Positions 12,491 to 25,300 of a DNA stretch of 64,000 nt are shown piece after piece. The notes under the pieces are model-generated. The model was not told the origin of the DNA. It saw only the letters and a list, made by a program, of their open reading frames with translations, and searched no databases. The DNA is taken from NCBI RefSeq assembly GCF_000003855.2, contig NW_003101679.1, positions 3,929,393 to 3,993,392 of the forward strand, in the 5' to 3' direction. The number at the start of each line of letters is the position of its first letter. Positions within the stretch are counted from its first letter, which is position 1. The position numbers and the translations under genes are program-made. The DNA comes from Blastomyces gilchristii SLH14081 (lineage: Eukaryota; Ascomycota; Eurotiomycetes; Onygenales; Ajellomycetaceae).

Positions 12491-13308
12491 TACTCCTACG
12501 GCTCGAAAGAGAGGACCAACCTCTGTGGAGTGTCGTAGGTGCCATTTCACCTTGTCAGAGCACTGATATATACCTCCAATCCAAAATACACGCCCCGGTG
12601 TGTCAATCATACATATATCCAAGTGTCCACGCCACCCGCCTGTATTGATATTTTGTCAGCATGGGGAATGTCCATCCGTTGGGAGGTTCAAATATATGAG
12701 TCATTGGTTTTACTCCACTGGGTTGTATTTTCGTTGGGAGGGATAGGGAGGCCGAGGGTCGCAGTAAGTGTCCAGACGGCAACAACGAAATCGACCACAG
12801 CGGCGGTTGGGATGGCGAGTTTCCGACTCTCGTGGGTGCCTAAATAGCAGGTAAGGCTGGCTCATTGCACTGGAGGAAAAGAGTTTATGTGTTTTAGGCT
12901 GCTGCCATGTCTGTTTCTGCTGTGAGAGTCTGGTGATAGACCAGTGCGAAGCGTTTTAATGTTGGTTGAATCTGACTTCGGCCTTTGGAGTGAAGCGGTG
13001 GCGCGACTGAGGCTTGGCAAACTCCAGGGGGGGGCGCGTTTCTCTTTCCCCGCTTGAGATTCTCTGACACTGCATTTTGTAACTATAATACTCGAAGATA
13101 AGATGGAAATACTCAGTCAACTACAGAATAAATCGTTGATTATACGGTAAGGTTAAATCCGATTGGTTTCTGGTGCATGGCAAGCGACGAAACGAAAACC
13201 CGATACCAACCCCGGCTCCTACTAAAAGATTGAAGTAAACAACTCGTCCCTGAAAATACTGTGAAATGGGGTCATTTTAATGAATCATCCTTCGCTCCTC
13301 CAACGCCG
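11207..13308. other. H4 3' untranslated region and intergenic DNA
   Basis: The first few hundred bases are T-rich and look like the H4 3' untranslated region. Several open frames of 60-110 codons (for example 11199-11531 and 11862-12149) have no recognisable domain and compositions typical of chance frames. A GAGCCC microsatellite lies at 12450-12490. I see no supported gene. Confidence 0.4.
12450..12490. repeat. Hexanucleotide microsatellite (GAGCCC)n
   Basis: About seven perfect copies of the 6-base unit in 41 bases. On the minus strand it creates a Gly-Ser repeat in a chance open frame (12380-12622), which I do not accept as a gene. Confidence 0.9.
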
Positions 13309-14938
13309 TCAGCGGATTTTTGCTTCAGTTTTTTTTAAATATACCTCAGCAAGCTGCTGGCACGGTCGCCAAATGCATCGTCGATTTCCAAGACTCATGA
13401 ATTCGGCGTCCATGGCGTAGGTTGGGGTCGTCTTTTCGTATAGGTAGAGATAGAGTCGTTTCAGACTCAGGTCGTCGGGAATTCCACTTCCCTTGCCACC
13501 GCTATCCTCGTTGTCATCGTTATCTGCCTCGCCATCGCTGTCTTCCCCGCCGTCGTCATCAAGAATATCGTTCATTTCCCAAAGCCACTCCATTTCCCGG
13601 GCAAGGAGCTGCTTCCAGGAGCCTTATAACACGTGGCACTGGTGACTGCCCATGATGCCTTTGAAAGGGCACAGATTGAGCTTCCAGAAAGCCAAGACGG
13701 GATGTTGTATAGAATCTCAAACGGAATTTTGTCGAATGGATCCTTAACGACATGCTTCTGAATATCATGATTGAGGGGAGTGTGTTTGAAAGTATCATGC
13801 GTGATTAATTCACGGAGCAAATCTGTCGCATCGATGAGGGGGTTTTGTTATGATATACTGGAACGAAGTGTCGTCCACCTGGCCACATAAATACAGAAAC
13901 CTGCGGATTGAAATGGTGTTATTTGTGTATTCTCTACCTACATCTTCCCCAGGCACAGAGTACCAGTCCTGTTTCCGGGCCCTCAAGTTGTCCATAATCC
14001 AACTCCAAGAAGGCATAGACCTGAGAGAATTCCTTCATCACTTCGTATAGTACTGTCCTATCAAGGTTTGTTGGATTCTGTCTCATAATTGAGTGCCCAT
14101 GCTAGGCGGCAAAAACATTCCCAGTGGAATGGGAACATGGGATCTGGGCTTCCAAGATATCTTTGAAGGCCCATGGTAAGTATTTTATTATTACAAGGTC
14201 AGAATGAATGGAAATTCTGAATACAGGTTGAGTAAGTAGTTCTATCGGGCGGCTGGTCGGGATCTAGTATCATTTTCTCTGTTACTCCTGGAGCTGATAA
14301 GTTACTAGATGAATGATTTAAAAAGACAAAATGTAGTTACCATCGCCAATTTCAACTTGTATTTCCAGCTACCAACCGACTTTCTCAGCAAAATCAATCC
14401 ATTTTGATACTGAATCAAAAACAGCTGGGTGAACGTGACTTACCAGATAATCCAAGGCCTTCCCTGGGCCAGAAATGAACCCCCTAAATCACAACAATAC
14501 ATCCAGATACAGAGAGGTTAACCAAACCGCTACTGTCCCACCTACTCAAAAGAGCTATTGAAAAAGAAAGGGGTCGTTCTACATGGATTTCTTCAGTGAC
14601 ATAAAATACTTTCTATCAATGCATCCCACACAGTGTACAGTCCATAACCACTGCAGACTCTCTTCACTAACGAGCTCCGGGTCATAAGCATAGTTCTCCT
14701 CATGCTTAGTCCACCCGCCTTCATTCACATTGTATTCACCCCTTAATTCCTCTGCATCCCAGCCATCAGGAGTCCCGTATCTGGATGGATACCGTCCGGT
14801 TTCCATGAACAGCTTGCGCTTTCTCGCAACTCTCCTGTGCCGCCACTCGAGAGCTTCTGATGTAGCTGAACCTATGCTACATGTTTCAGCGGTCCCGCTG
14901 CAGAGGGTGCAATAGCAAGCTGTTCCGCCCATGGTCAA
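13309..14938 (-). pseudogene. F-box-like protein, broken by frameshifts
   Basis: Fragments of one fungal F-box protein family appear in order on the minus strand but in different frames. They are: an N-terminal Cys-rich start CYCTLCSG followed by YDPELVSEESLQWLWTVHCVG (14938-14579); FPFHWECFCRLAW (about 14140-14090); DRTVLYEVMKEFSQVY and LELDYGQLEGPE (about 14070-13980); KQDWYSVPGED in another frame; DPFDKIPFEILYNIPSW plus SICALSKASWAV, the F-box itself (about 13735-13650); and GSWKQLLAREMEWLWEM, again shifted, followed by an acidic stretch. F-box proteins link substrates to SCF ubiquitin ligases. At least three frame changes, without convincing splice sites, make an intact product unlikely. 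Introns could explain some breaks, but not the shift inside the short SWAV...WKQLL block. The family call is from the residue pattern. Confidence 0.65.
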
Positions 14939-17268
14939 GGATTGATTGTGTATAATTAATTAATTGTATTGAGTGTCGATGGAGTAGACGGGGGTTGACA
15001 ATTGGCAATTCCCCAAAGCAAAAGAGATCATCTTTGGAGAGAGGGAGAAATAATATACTGTTTCGCGCATCTGCCTGGAAGAGACGAATACGGGCTTTGT
15101 GGTGGGGGGGGGGTCGATGCCTTTGGTTTGGCAAATCAGCATTTGAAGCTCTTGTTCTTTTCCCGCGCCCGTCTCTCTCGGACTCTCTCCACACCGCGCA
15201 CGGACAATGAGGGGGCTTCTGGCGATCATGGGCTATGACACTTTGTAAAACGTGTTAGCAAGCGCTGAACATCATCGGAGAGTTCTCATTTTCGTGGTAT
15301 GATTGAGCTTGGAGTGCATTTATGATTAATTAGCTTCGAGTACCGTTTTTCGAGAAACATCAGTAGAATGTAGGGGGTATTTAAACGCGGTCCCACTTGG
15401 GAAGAAGCCAAACGCATCGCGTAGTAGGTTGAGACAAATTTTGAGAAGGTTAACCTATTCAAATAAGGCCATCTTTGGGGTAGCAGGATTGTTTCCGTTG
15501 GCCTGTAACGTCGTTAATTCTTTGCATACAACAGTTGGAGGGCGCTACTTTTTTTATACTCCATGAGTCCACGTCGCGTGGTTCAGGCACAACAATGGCG
15601 GCTGTTATTTATTTATCTGGGTAACTAAGGTACTTTCCAACCCACTTTGCTTAGAAGGCTCGATGAAGAAAGAAATAGAACAATTTCGATTTCCCCGACG
15701 ATATTTCTGACCCTGCAAGGATGCCCTCAGATCTGAACCATTTCAGGGTAATTAGGTCCATTCATTTTGGCCGTTCTCACTCATTTTCGCGGCGAATCTT
15801 GGTGACTCTCTGACATTTGCTTGCTTCCAAGGTTGCTGCTATTTTGGGTTCTCAAAGGAGGTAGTTATTTAAGTAATGGCCAACAGATATTACGGTGAAC
15901 ATCCGGGAACCACGCATAGTAAGAGAAACTGAAAAAAGTAACCAACAGTGTTGTCGAATAAAAAAGAAATCCCACCTTTTCATTTTTTTAGAGGTGCTGC
16001 TCTCGATACTTTACCTGGTAGCAACCCCAAGTTTGGACCAAAGCGAGCTGAATGCCACTCACTCGCTCTCCAGCTAACTAAATAATCCCCACCAAACTGC
16101 TCCCGCTCTTCCTCCATTTTGAGATTCATGGGATGTTTATTTCTGCTGAGAGGAACTAAGCAAAAATGCTGGCTCCCAGGGTGAACACAAGCCAGGTTCT
16201 CTAAAAGTGGAAAACCTTTCCCAGTTCATGTCAGCGAAGAATGGTCTGTCCCGCACGTCGTCCAGGGGAATTTATTATTGTTTGGGAAATCGAACTGCGC
16301 AGTGCTCACTTCTCACCCAATCTTCAAGCAGGGGTTGTCGAGTGTTGCACTACGACGCAGCGTACTCTCCATGGCTTGTATGGGTTTTTGTGATGGTGTT
16401 GAGAGGGTCGTGCCTAATATAGGCCCTAATCCCCGCCCTGCGGCGAGGTGACGAAAGGAGAACGCCGCAAGCCAGAGGTTATTTGTTTCCTACGTACGGA
16501 GTAAATAACTGTACTTCCTTTCAAGTTGTCCTTCCACATATTTACGGAAGGGTCGAATGCTTTCTTTTTCTTTTTCTTTTTCTTTTTTTTTTTCGGGCTT
16601 TGTTTCCCCTCTCCTTTGTCCTCTATTGGACCAAGCTCCCTTCCAACTCCGATTGACCATGATCCGACTGAAATCGGTATATAACCCTTTTTTGGGGGTT
16701 TTCCATTGGCTGGAAGATCCCTGTTATTGGACAATAGCAGATCGGAAGCGCGAAATAAGACGGTTAGACGGGCGAGAGAATAGTATAAAAACTCTACGCA
16801 TACTCATCCGGAGAGCGCGGGGAAAACTCTTGGAAAACCAACTGGGCGGAATAAGTCGAATTCATTCCCTGATTTGAGAAATTCGGCCGACAAGAGCTGG
16901 GTATGGGAGGAGGAGATGTAAGAGTTCCAGGTTTGGGAAGACATAAATATTGAGGAGAAACTTGCATCGAGCCATATTCCGGAGAATACCTTCGCATTTC
17001 AATTTCACAACTGATCACCCCGCAACGCTCAGCAACCCCCCCAAATTACAGAGAAGATTACCTGCTGCAGAGAAACAGTAGTAGATCCTTCATACCGTTA
17101 CCTCACCTCAGCCTACCCTAGCTCATCCCGGTCTGGTCTTCCATAATACAATCGGGGAAGCTTCACCCAGCGCGTACTTGCTGCCCTTTGCATAATCTGC
17201 TCAGAATAATTTAGAACCTTTAATTAACAACAAGGAATAGGGAAAAGCGACGAAGAAAAAGGGTATTC
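14939..17268. other. Intergenic, no gene seen
   Basis: Mixed composition. There is a pyrimidine repeat (TTTTTC)n near 16560-16594 and a G9 run near 15105. Chance frames reach about 100 codons but are Lys- or Phe-rich from simple sequence. The last 200 bases are likely the leader of the orphan at 17269. Confidence 0.4.
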
Positions 17269-18210
17269 ATGGCAGCATTGTACGGTGACGACGACTTTAC
17301 ATTTCGATCGCATGACATCATCCAAGAGCAATCATGTCTGCCACCAGATGTTCACGCCAAAATGATTCTGACGCAGTCATCGCCTGACTGGAGCAATCAG
17401 CTTCAGCAACAACCGCAGCTGCAAGAAGGGGCCCCTATCTATTCGCTTCATAACCACCATCAGCAACATCAAGAGGAATATCATCTGGGGAATCAACTTT
17501 ACTACTACCAAAGGTTCCAAATCGAGCAGCAACGGCAGCAGCAACACCAACAGGAGCTGCAGTTCCAATACCAATCGTACCCATACCAACGCCAGCATCA
17601 GCAACCTTGCAACCATCGAAACAAATCCAACGACCAAAGTGAGCGAAGGCCCCAACGCCTGGCCTTACCTCGTCTCGACACTTCTTTCCCCGCCGTCCGA
17701 CCGCCCAACCAACCCATCAAGAGGCCGAGATACTATGCTAACTTCCCAATAAGCACTCCCGCCAGCTCCACCACATCCACCCCACTATCTCTCAAAGCGA
17801 AATGTCAAACCCTTCCCGAGGGTGCCCAACACCAAGCATATTCCTCGGTATTCACAGACCCTGACAGTGCAAGCTCATTCCATTCAGATCCCAGACAACC
17901 CGCCTCAGCAGCTGCAATTATTCCCACACAAACCCCAGGTTCATCGGAGCCCGTGCTTCCCGAACAGATGAATCAAATCGATAGCGTCCCAAGACGTCCC
18001 GCCAAGGCCACGAAATCCCGAACTCTGTTTGGAGTTATGGCATCTATCGTATCCTCGTCACGCAAGGAGCGGAGCGTGGCCGAGAACCAGAAGTCAGTAG
18101 TAGTACCTCAGCTCTCGGATGCCAGTGCTGTGGCTCATGTTAAGAAAAAGCCGGAGCGAATTCAGGCCCTGTTTGCGTTGTTGGAGGGGTTGGTCAGCAA
18201 GGACAAATAA
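17269..18210 (+). CDS. Gln/His-rich protein of unknown function
   Basis: Single open frame of 313 residues from an ATG with A at -3 (ATTCATGG). I do not recognise a domain. Residues about 45-120 are rich in Gln, His and Tyr. The middle is Pro/Ser/Thr-rich. The C-terminus (about 245-313) is basic and then helical-looking: SRTLFGVMASIVSSSRKERS, later KKPERIQALFALLEGLVSKDK. No signal peptide or membrane segment. The non-repetitive, charged C-terminal part and the length argue for a real gene. Gln-rich low-complexity proteins of this kind are often nuclear or RNA-associated, but that is only a guess. The long empty regions on both sides give no help with function. Confidence 0.55.
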   Translation: MAALYGDDDFTFRSHDIIQEQSCLPPDVHAKMILTQSSPDWSNQLQQQPQLQEGAPIYSLHNHHQQHQEEYHLGNQLYYYQRFQIEQQRQQQHQQELQFQYQSYPYQRQHQQPCNHRNKSNDQSERRPQRLALPRLDTSFPAVRPPNQPIKRPRYYANFPISTPASSTTSTPLSLKAKCQTLPEGAQHQAYSSVFTDPDSASSFHSDPRQPASAAAIIPTQTPGSSEPVLPEQMNQIDSVPRRPAKATKSRTLFGVMASIVSSSRKERSVAENQKSVVVPQLSDASAVAHVKKKPERIQALFALLEGLVSKDK

Positions 18211-19281
18211 ATTGAGCTCCGGCCGTTGGATTCGATCAATTGATCCTTTTCACTTTTGATGACCTCCGGTGTTTGGGGTTGGTGATGGTAGTGGTGTTTT
18301 TGAAAGAGGCCATTCTTTGCTCTTTCGATTCTGTGACGAGGAAGATCAACTACAGCAGGGCGGTGAATCCAGGCGAACCATCTCAAGCATTTTGCTTTGT
18401 ATGTCTTCTTTATTTCCTTTTCAGAATCATTCATCATCTCTGTATATCTGTCGTGCTGGAGTTAACCGGTCGTTCCATTCTCAGTTTTTCATTTCTTTAT
18501 CAGTTTACTTCCTTGTCTTCCACCTGTTTTTTCTAAGTTAGGGGCACGAGGCGATTCTCCAGGTTGTCTTTCCAAGATAGGAAACATATACTGTCGGGGA
18601 TCTTTTCCATACGTGTTTCACTGTCGAAGACTCGACGTCAACTTAATTAAATTGCGTCTCTGATATACATACCTTAGCACTTCTATCATTTGAAGAGGCT
18701 GTATATGATCGTGAATTATACGCCGTGATGCTATCCTCGACGAATATAACGCGATCTAGAGGCGATGTACGAATTCATGATGGAGGAGGGTTATTACATC
18801 TTGCGAGTAGCTTCAGAGGCGATTCCTCTATGGCCCGTAGACATGGCTTCTGTCCTGGCGTGGCCGATGCAATATAAACGAACCGCTGCCCATCGCACCG
18901 AGACATTTGGAGAAGCCGTGATATCCCAAGAAATCCTCTCTCTTTGTCGAAAGAAATTCGGCATCCGAAAGACCGTAGGAGTTTAAACTTCAAAAATGTC
19001 GGAATGAATTCTAGCCATGGTAGTTTCCGTCACGCCGGACAATAAGCGAAATAGATGCATTGAGTGTCCACGGAGCCGGCATCCTTCTGCAGAGGCGGGC
19101 ATTTTAGATCTGGAGTCCGTAACCCGAAATTCCGGACACCGTAGGGGGTATCTTTCTTGTGTTTGTAAATTTTCAGACATTTATCTGGCCCTAAGGTTGA
19201 GGCAGTAGCTGCCTGAATTAACAACAAGATTGAATGGAATGAAAGCTGGATAGTCTATTAGACCGACGGGGATAGGGAGTC

Positions 19282-19310
<29 letters not shown>
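19282..19310. repeat. Poly(A) run, 29 bases
   Basis: Perfect A29. It could be the tail of a retroposed sequence, but I see no flanking target duplication that proves it. Confidence 0.85.
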
Positions 19311-19312
<2 letters not shown>

Positions 19313-22300
19313 GTTTCTCGAAGCCCGAAGCGTGGCCCATCATAACGCGGAAACATTTTCGTGAACCCCGGAGCAAAACCGAGCCGTGCCTTCATCTTTG
19401 AGACAAGATATCCACTCCGAACTTTTAGACATTGCGTTGTTTGCTCCGGCACGGTGTTCTTGTATTCCCTCCTTTTGATCCCCGTTCGTTCGGAACGAAC
19501 GATGATTAGAAAGGGAGCGGGATTCAGAGAAATATCGACACGGAAGTAAGTCATCGGCAAGGCCAATATCATTCCGGACATATCAAGCATGTCAGTAATT
19601 CGTAGAGCAGTCAGTAAACAGGGGGTCGAGGCTGACACTGGTCCCATAGCCCGCACAAACGGGTTTAAAAATGTATTTCTCAGTCCGTGCTTCATGCTTC
19701 CACGGCTGCTGCCGCTGTGAGTGCGGAGGTACGGACAACACGTTTGTGGGCGGCCATCCGGAGTCCGGCCGGTTTATTGTCATAGATAGGATTGTATCAC
19801 GGTTGCGGGAAATGGAGTATGCGGGATGGACCGGTGTAAATCCCACCCGGATATAAAGGTGCGATGGAGTGTATCGATTTAATAACTCCGAAATCGCGGG
19901 ACAACGCTGGACTCCGCTGGACTCCGCGGGACCGCGCTATGTTTTCAGCAAAGGGTTTATTTATTCAAACTGCTAAACTCCGTTAGGAGCTGTTTTTGGG
20001 AGGGACGGATATAGGCATTTAGAAGCGCGATGGATTTTTCATAATGATATCGATATCGATATTATTCCCACCTTGGCCCCCCTGAGGCGATAATTCGTGC
20101 GTCGGGGTTAACAGACGGACAGACGGCTTTCCCGTGAACTATGATATGAGTAAGGGTCACAAGAGCACGGAGGCTGAGTATATCCGCCTTCATTATTCCT
20201 GGTACGGGGCCGTTGAAATCCCCAGCTTGAGAAGCGGCAACTACACAGTGAAAGAAAGACATTATTGTAGTGGGAGGACTCAGAGGAAGCGAACAGGCAA
20301 CCCACCACAATGCCAAGCTGGCATGACTTGGCGGAATTCCACCTGCTTGACCGCGCGGGTCTGGAAACCTTTCCGTGCCTTCCGCTGCTATCTTTGTATG
20401 GATATAGGAGGAGTGATCGACTCACGGGTGCCTGGGATACATCGTTTGTCGTACTATTTAGCTAAATACTGCTATTATCATTTTGTTGCAAGCGACATAT
20501 CTAGAACATCTGAGCCGAACCCCCTCCCCCTTCATACTACGAGCGGATAAAGCTGCGGCGGCTTTCGTCTTAACAGCGGACTTTCAAGCACATTTCTACG
20601 AAAAGTGAATTCGAGGATAACCACTTTCGTATCATTAAATAGTCCCTCCTTGGGGGTGACCTACACGAAATGTCCGCCCGTTGGGTGGCTCATAGTGAGA
20701 CATTAACTTTGAGCAGTTATTCGAGGAATGAGTTACAGAGATGGATAGAGCTTCCTTACAAACAAGTTTAAAGAGTCACGTCAATCTAAAAGCCAGCAGA
20801 GTGAGTGATCTATGTCCATGTCAACAAAGCCTGATGCTCACAAGTGCTGCTTCATACGGAGTCAGAAATGTTCATCCCAGAGCACATGGTAAGTAAGTGT
20901 TCCCATAGAGGTTAAAAAAACCCACGGCTTCATACTACTACAGCACCGATGTATAAATAAAAATTAAACCCTTCAATCGCCCGCGGGACGTGAGACCATG
21001 GCTTCCCCCTGCGAACTGAAAATGTTATTCTCCAGTTTTACAAACATCTCTTACAGGAAGAAGTTTTGGTGGCTGCTACATAGCATTGCACGGGATGGAT
21101 GATACACATGCTATTATTATCATACTTTCCACTTCCCTGGTTCATCATCTACCGGCCCTGGTTCATGGCTCTACGACATAGGCATAATATACTACATAGT
21201 ATAGTATAGTACACAGGAAAAATTTGTCACTCTCCGCTGAATTTCACATGCATATTATACCCCAATTAACATTTAAACGTTGATATTAGTCTAGGCGTGT
21301 AGAAAAAGAGGATGAAATCGGTCGGCAATGTAACTTCATTTAATGATCGGCATATTCCTGCATAAATTTTATTTTATTTTATTTTTATTTTATTTTTTTT
21401 TTGTTTGCCGAGACATGCAAGTCTAGAAGCCAGTCGGCAGGGGCAGGTCCCAGCAAGGCAACCTTGGGACTGGGATCGGTCGAGAACCATGTTTCTTGTC
21501 GGAAGGCGCTAGAAACAACATTGGAAGAACCTTCGCCCATCAGCGACAGCCGCAATATTTAGAAGGTATTAGCAGTCGCAGGAAAGGTGTGCAGAGTTCC
21601 GGTGAACTTGTGTGTTTTTTTATAGAAGACAGCAGACAATTCAATTCTCTCTATCGTTGATATAATGGCTCCTGCGTTTAAATCGGGCAAGAAATGCGAG
21701 GATATATGTATTCCGTAGAGTGGGGGTTGTTGATGCCACCCTCCTTTGTGCCTGCAATGAATAGTAATAAAATTCCTTCACTATTTTTCAACGTAACCAT
21801 CCGTTCAGTAAAAAGGACAAGGATAAAGGGAGTATGTAGATTATTGTGATCCAGGTGGTTAAACGGGTTATATTTTCATTTCATATTTCAATCAGTTCCG
21901 CAAGTCGCAATTTTGCAGTGTCTTTTTTTCCCGCCAACTTCTTTCTTTTGTTTGGCGAATTGAGGATGACTTTATATTTGCAGCGTATTCAACGGTGCAT
22001 GTGCAGGGGAGGGGGAAAATGCAAATTTATAGACCATGGGGAGGGAAGGAAGACAAGTGAGTAAAGAATGCCAAACATATCAATAATCCGTTGTTTAAAG
22101 GGGGACTTAGTAGATGGGCCATTCGATGATTCAGGGGCTAAAAGAAGAGCGCGCTGCTGGGTTCTCCCATGCCCTTTATTGTTGGTACCGCCATGATCGT
22201 TTCCCCCAGCTCCCCTTCCAAGGTATGCCTTAGGGATTAGAATTGTACATGTACCCTGTAGATGAAATCGAAAAACAGATATATTCACATTTTCTGGCGC

Positions 22301-25300
22301 CTCTTATCCACTTCTGACACAGCTGAACCGCTTTCGATGCGTTCAAAAGGAGAGTATGAAATTCACGTTGTCTGGAACGGTTCATGTCATACTTGTAAGT
22401 GAAGGAAATAGCTTCTACCACAGTCACTAGAGAGAGACACCCCATTGATAGAGAATGGAGGCCCACCGTATCCGGCGTGCAAGGCCCGGGTTTCGTGCAA
22501 TGTAGGAGAGGACAGTAGGAAAGAGCAATTCTGAAAGTAGAATTGGTCAACATAACATCTCCGAAAGAGTAAACTGAAGTTCAGGAACGTTAAATGCTGG
22601 ATGCTGGATCTTATCCTACCTGGGGAGCACCTGTAAATGCTTTAGCAATATCAACGTCTCGTGACAAGAATGTGAAAGGAGCTCCCGTTTCTGAACCAGA
22701 ATGATTTCAGGGGCAAGTAACTTCTGGATGAAGAGTGTTTCGACGCTGATGTGGATGTAAAATGGAGCGCCTCGTCAGTCAAAAGCAAGCAACGCATGAT
22801 GGGTACTGCCTCGAACGTGACTTTATGTGAAGGAGGCTTCCTCACCCGCAGAAGCGGGATATGAGACAGGTATATCTGAAGTCAAGTCCAACCTCTACGC
22901 ATTTTGCAGCAAGGAACTCTTGCCACAACTTCGGCCTCCAATCAAAAATGTCTAGACAATTTTCGTAACTGATATCCCCAAGAAGTTGACCCCTCCCTGG
23001 CTCTAGTCTCGAGCTATCTCATCCTAACGGTCTGAGGAGTCAAGATATGATTGATGCGGTGAGGCCATTTATCGCCATGGGACCGGCAGCATATCAGAAC
23101 CTACTCTTCACCTGGGGCGAGTGAATTGATTGGAACATCCCCAGAAACATATCTTGGACTCCTGCACATATTTTTGCCAGCAACACCAGCAGAGAGATGC
23201 ATGGCGATGCCTTCATTTTTCGCTCCCTGTAGAGCGGTATAGGGATACGAAGCCCTTAGTTCAAACGTCTCATCGATATCCTATGAACAACTCCCAACTA
23301 CACCGCCACTTGCCGTGGCTCCCATAAGTTAGGGGAATCGCTCTGGCATCCCCCATTCGGTGCCCCTTTTTTAAAGGAGTGGATAGAAGGACAAGGAAAA
23401 AGGTAATGTGCAGAAAACTAATGGGTAGCTTTGCACCCGCCAAATCACGAACAAGAGATTTCGAAAGGAAGAAAAAGAGGCTGGCTGAAGGGTTTAATAT
23501 TTCCAAGATATCCATCGTTCCTCCCATCACTGTGCATCTAGGTGAACGGCTCGCCACCTATCCATCCCTGGAACGGGCCCTGATTTTCTTTCCCCAGTCG
23601 CATTCCCAGTGGCGCGGATCGGCCTGTCACCGGGGATGAGAGGAAACCTCGAGATCCGCATCTCCTTTGGCCCGGTTGGTTCGTGCGACGCCTAGGGGAC
23701 TTAGCTACTCCAGCATCATCATCAAGATTTTGAACTAAGCTTATGGTTAGGGGGACTTTGTCCCCGGGCATGGCTTTTTCATGTGATATATCCAGTATTT
23801 CTCCGGCTCATGGCCAATGAGTGATGGGACTGAAGTCTAAGGAGACGTGTCAAGTGGCGCGTCTGCAGAGTTACCTTGCAGAGTACATATGTACGTCTGT
23901 AGAAGCGTCTTTTGTTGGGGACAAGGGGGGTGCCTCGAATCGAGAGAGATAAACATGACAGACAAAACTCTTCCCCTCCCCACACAGACATGCCCTTCCC
24001 CGGCCAATTGACTGGCACGGAAAGCCAACACGGCAGAGTAAAACACTAACCCAAGACGTGGGAAAGATAGCTGTGGCAAAGGAGAACCGAGTTGACGAAT
24101 CCTGGCTAGTCAGGATGGCGATCAGTGCGCGTCTCCCTCCCGCCTGCCCACTCCTCTCCTGTCAGACTGTCACTGACTGTCAGGGAATGAGGCTCACGGT
24201 ATCGAATTAGATTAGCAGAGTAGCAGTTCGGGGAGCAGGATAGAATTCCAAGTATCGGATCCGAGTAAGACAAGGAAGCGAGCTGCTCCCAGCTAACCTC
24301 AAATATGTATTGTCACTGAATATCGATCCCCGCCACCCCTTCTCTTCTATGTTGCCTCCCAACTGGGAGGTTAGAGATAAAGAGGGAGCTATGATAAACC
24401 AAGGTGCCGGAATGTAGTGCGGACCCTGCACGTTCCACCCAATAGCTGGACAAGGGCGGGAAAACGGCGTAGTGAACCTGAACAGGGGAGAAGCATCCTG
24501 CTTTTCGAAGGAGAAAAGCCAAAAAAAAAAAAATTAAAAAAAAAAAAAATCTCTATTTGGTGTTGAATTAATCCATGTCCACCTGAAAACGAAACAGTCA
24601 TTACATGGTATGGCATGTACGGAGGGATAACAACCCTCCTCCTTCCATTTCTTCCCCTGTTCGGCGCATGAGACACCGAGACACAGAGTTGGTCGTTGAG
24701 AATACGGTAAAATATCGGGAGGTTTCTCACGGTCCACCTACCTTATAATCATTATCTGAATGGAAATAACTAGGGTAGAAGAGTGCGAGTGGTATTCTTT
24801 GCCCCCCTGTGGTAGTAGCCTGTTGCCGGCGGCGATGTCGAGTTCAGTCAGGGGGACAAGGGGAAGGCCAAAGAGGCGCAAGTTAAAAGCGTTATGACAG
24901 ATGATGCAGGTCTCAGCCAGCATCATTACCGTTCGAATACGAAGATATTCCGGCGAGATGATTTGAGGGATAGTATGTTCCATGTTGAAGAAAATTTTTT
25001 TGAACTGGTTGTTGATGTTGAGGAAACGCCAAGCAAGCAACCAGCTGCAAGCGTTGTCAAATTTACTAAAAAGAATGCATAACTAGCCTGGCGTCGAGAA
25101 AAAAAAAAAAAGAATCAATAAATAACACGGCCGATTAGAGTTACCGAGGTATCCACCGGGGATCGGGTTTAAAAATAGGTTCAAGTGCCCCACTCTGGCC
25201 GAAAGCCAATCGAGACCCGGCCCTGAGAAAAGTCTATTATTCAATTTCCAGGCAAAGAAAATTCCCCACGCCCATTCACGAACAGACCATCATGGTGGAC

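Noticed and set aside
12380..12622. Gly-Ser repeat protein on the minus strand
   Set aside because: Created by the GAGCCC microsatellite; no domain or gene context.
19258..19695. 145-codon frame on the minus strand
   Set aside because: Contains a Phe run from the A29 tract and no domain; adjacent frames in other phases are equally long.
20134..20550. 138-codon frame on the + strand
   Set aside because: Overlapped by frames of similar length on the other strand; no domain pattern or codon bias seen.
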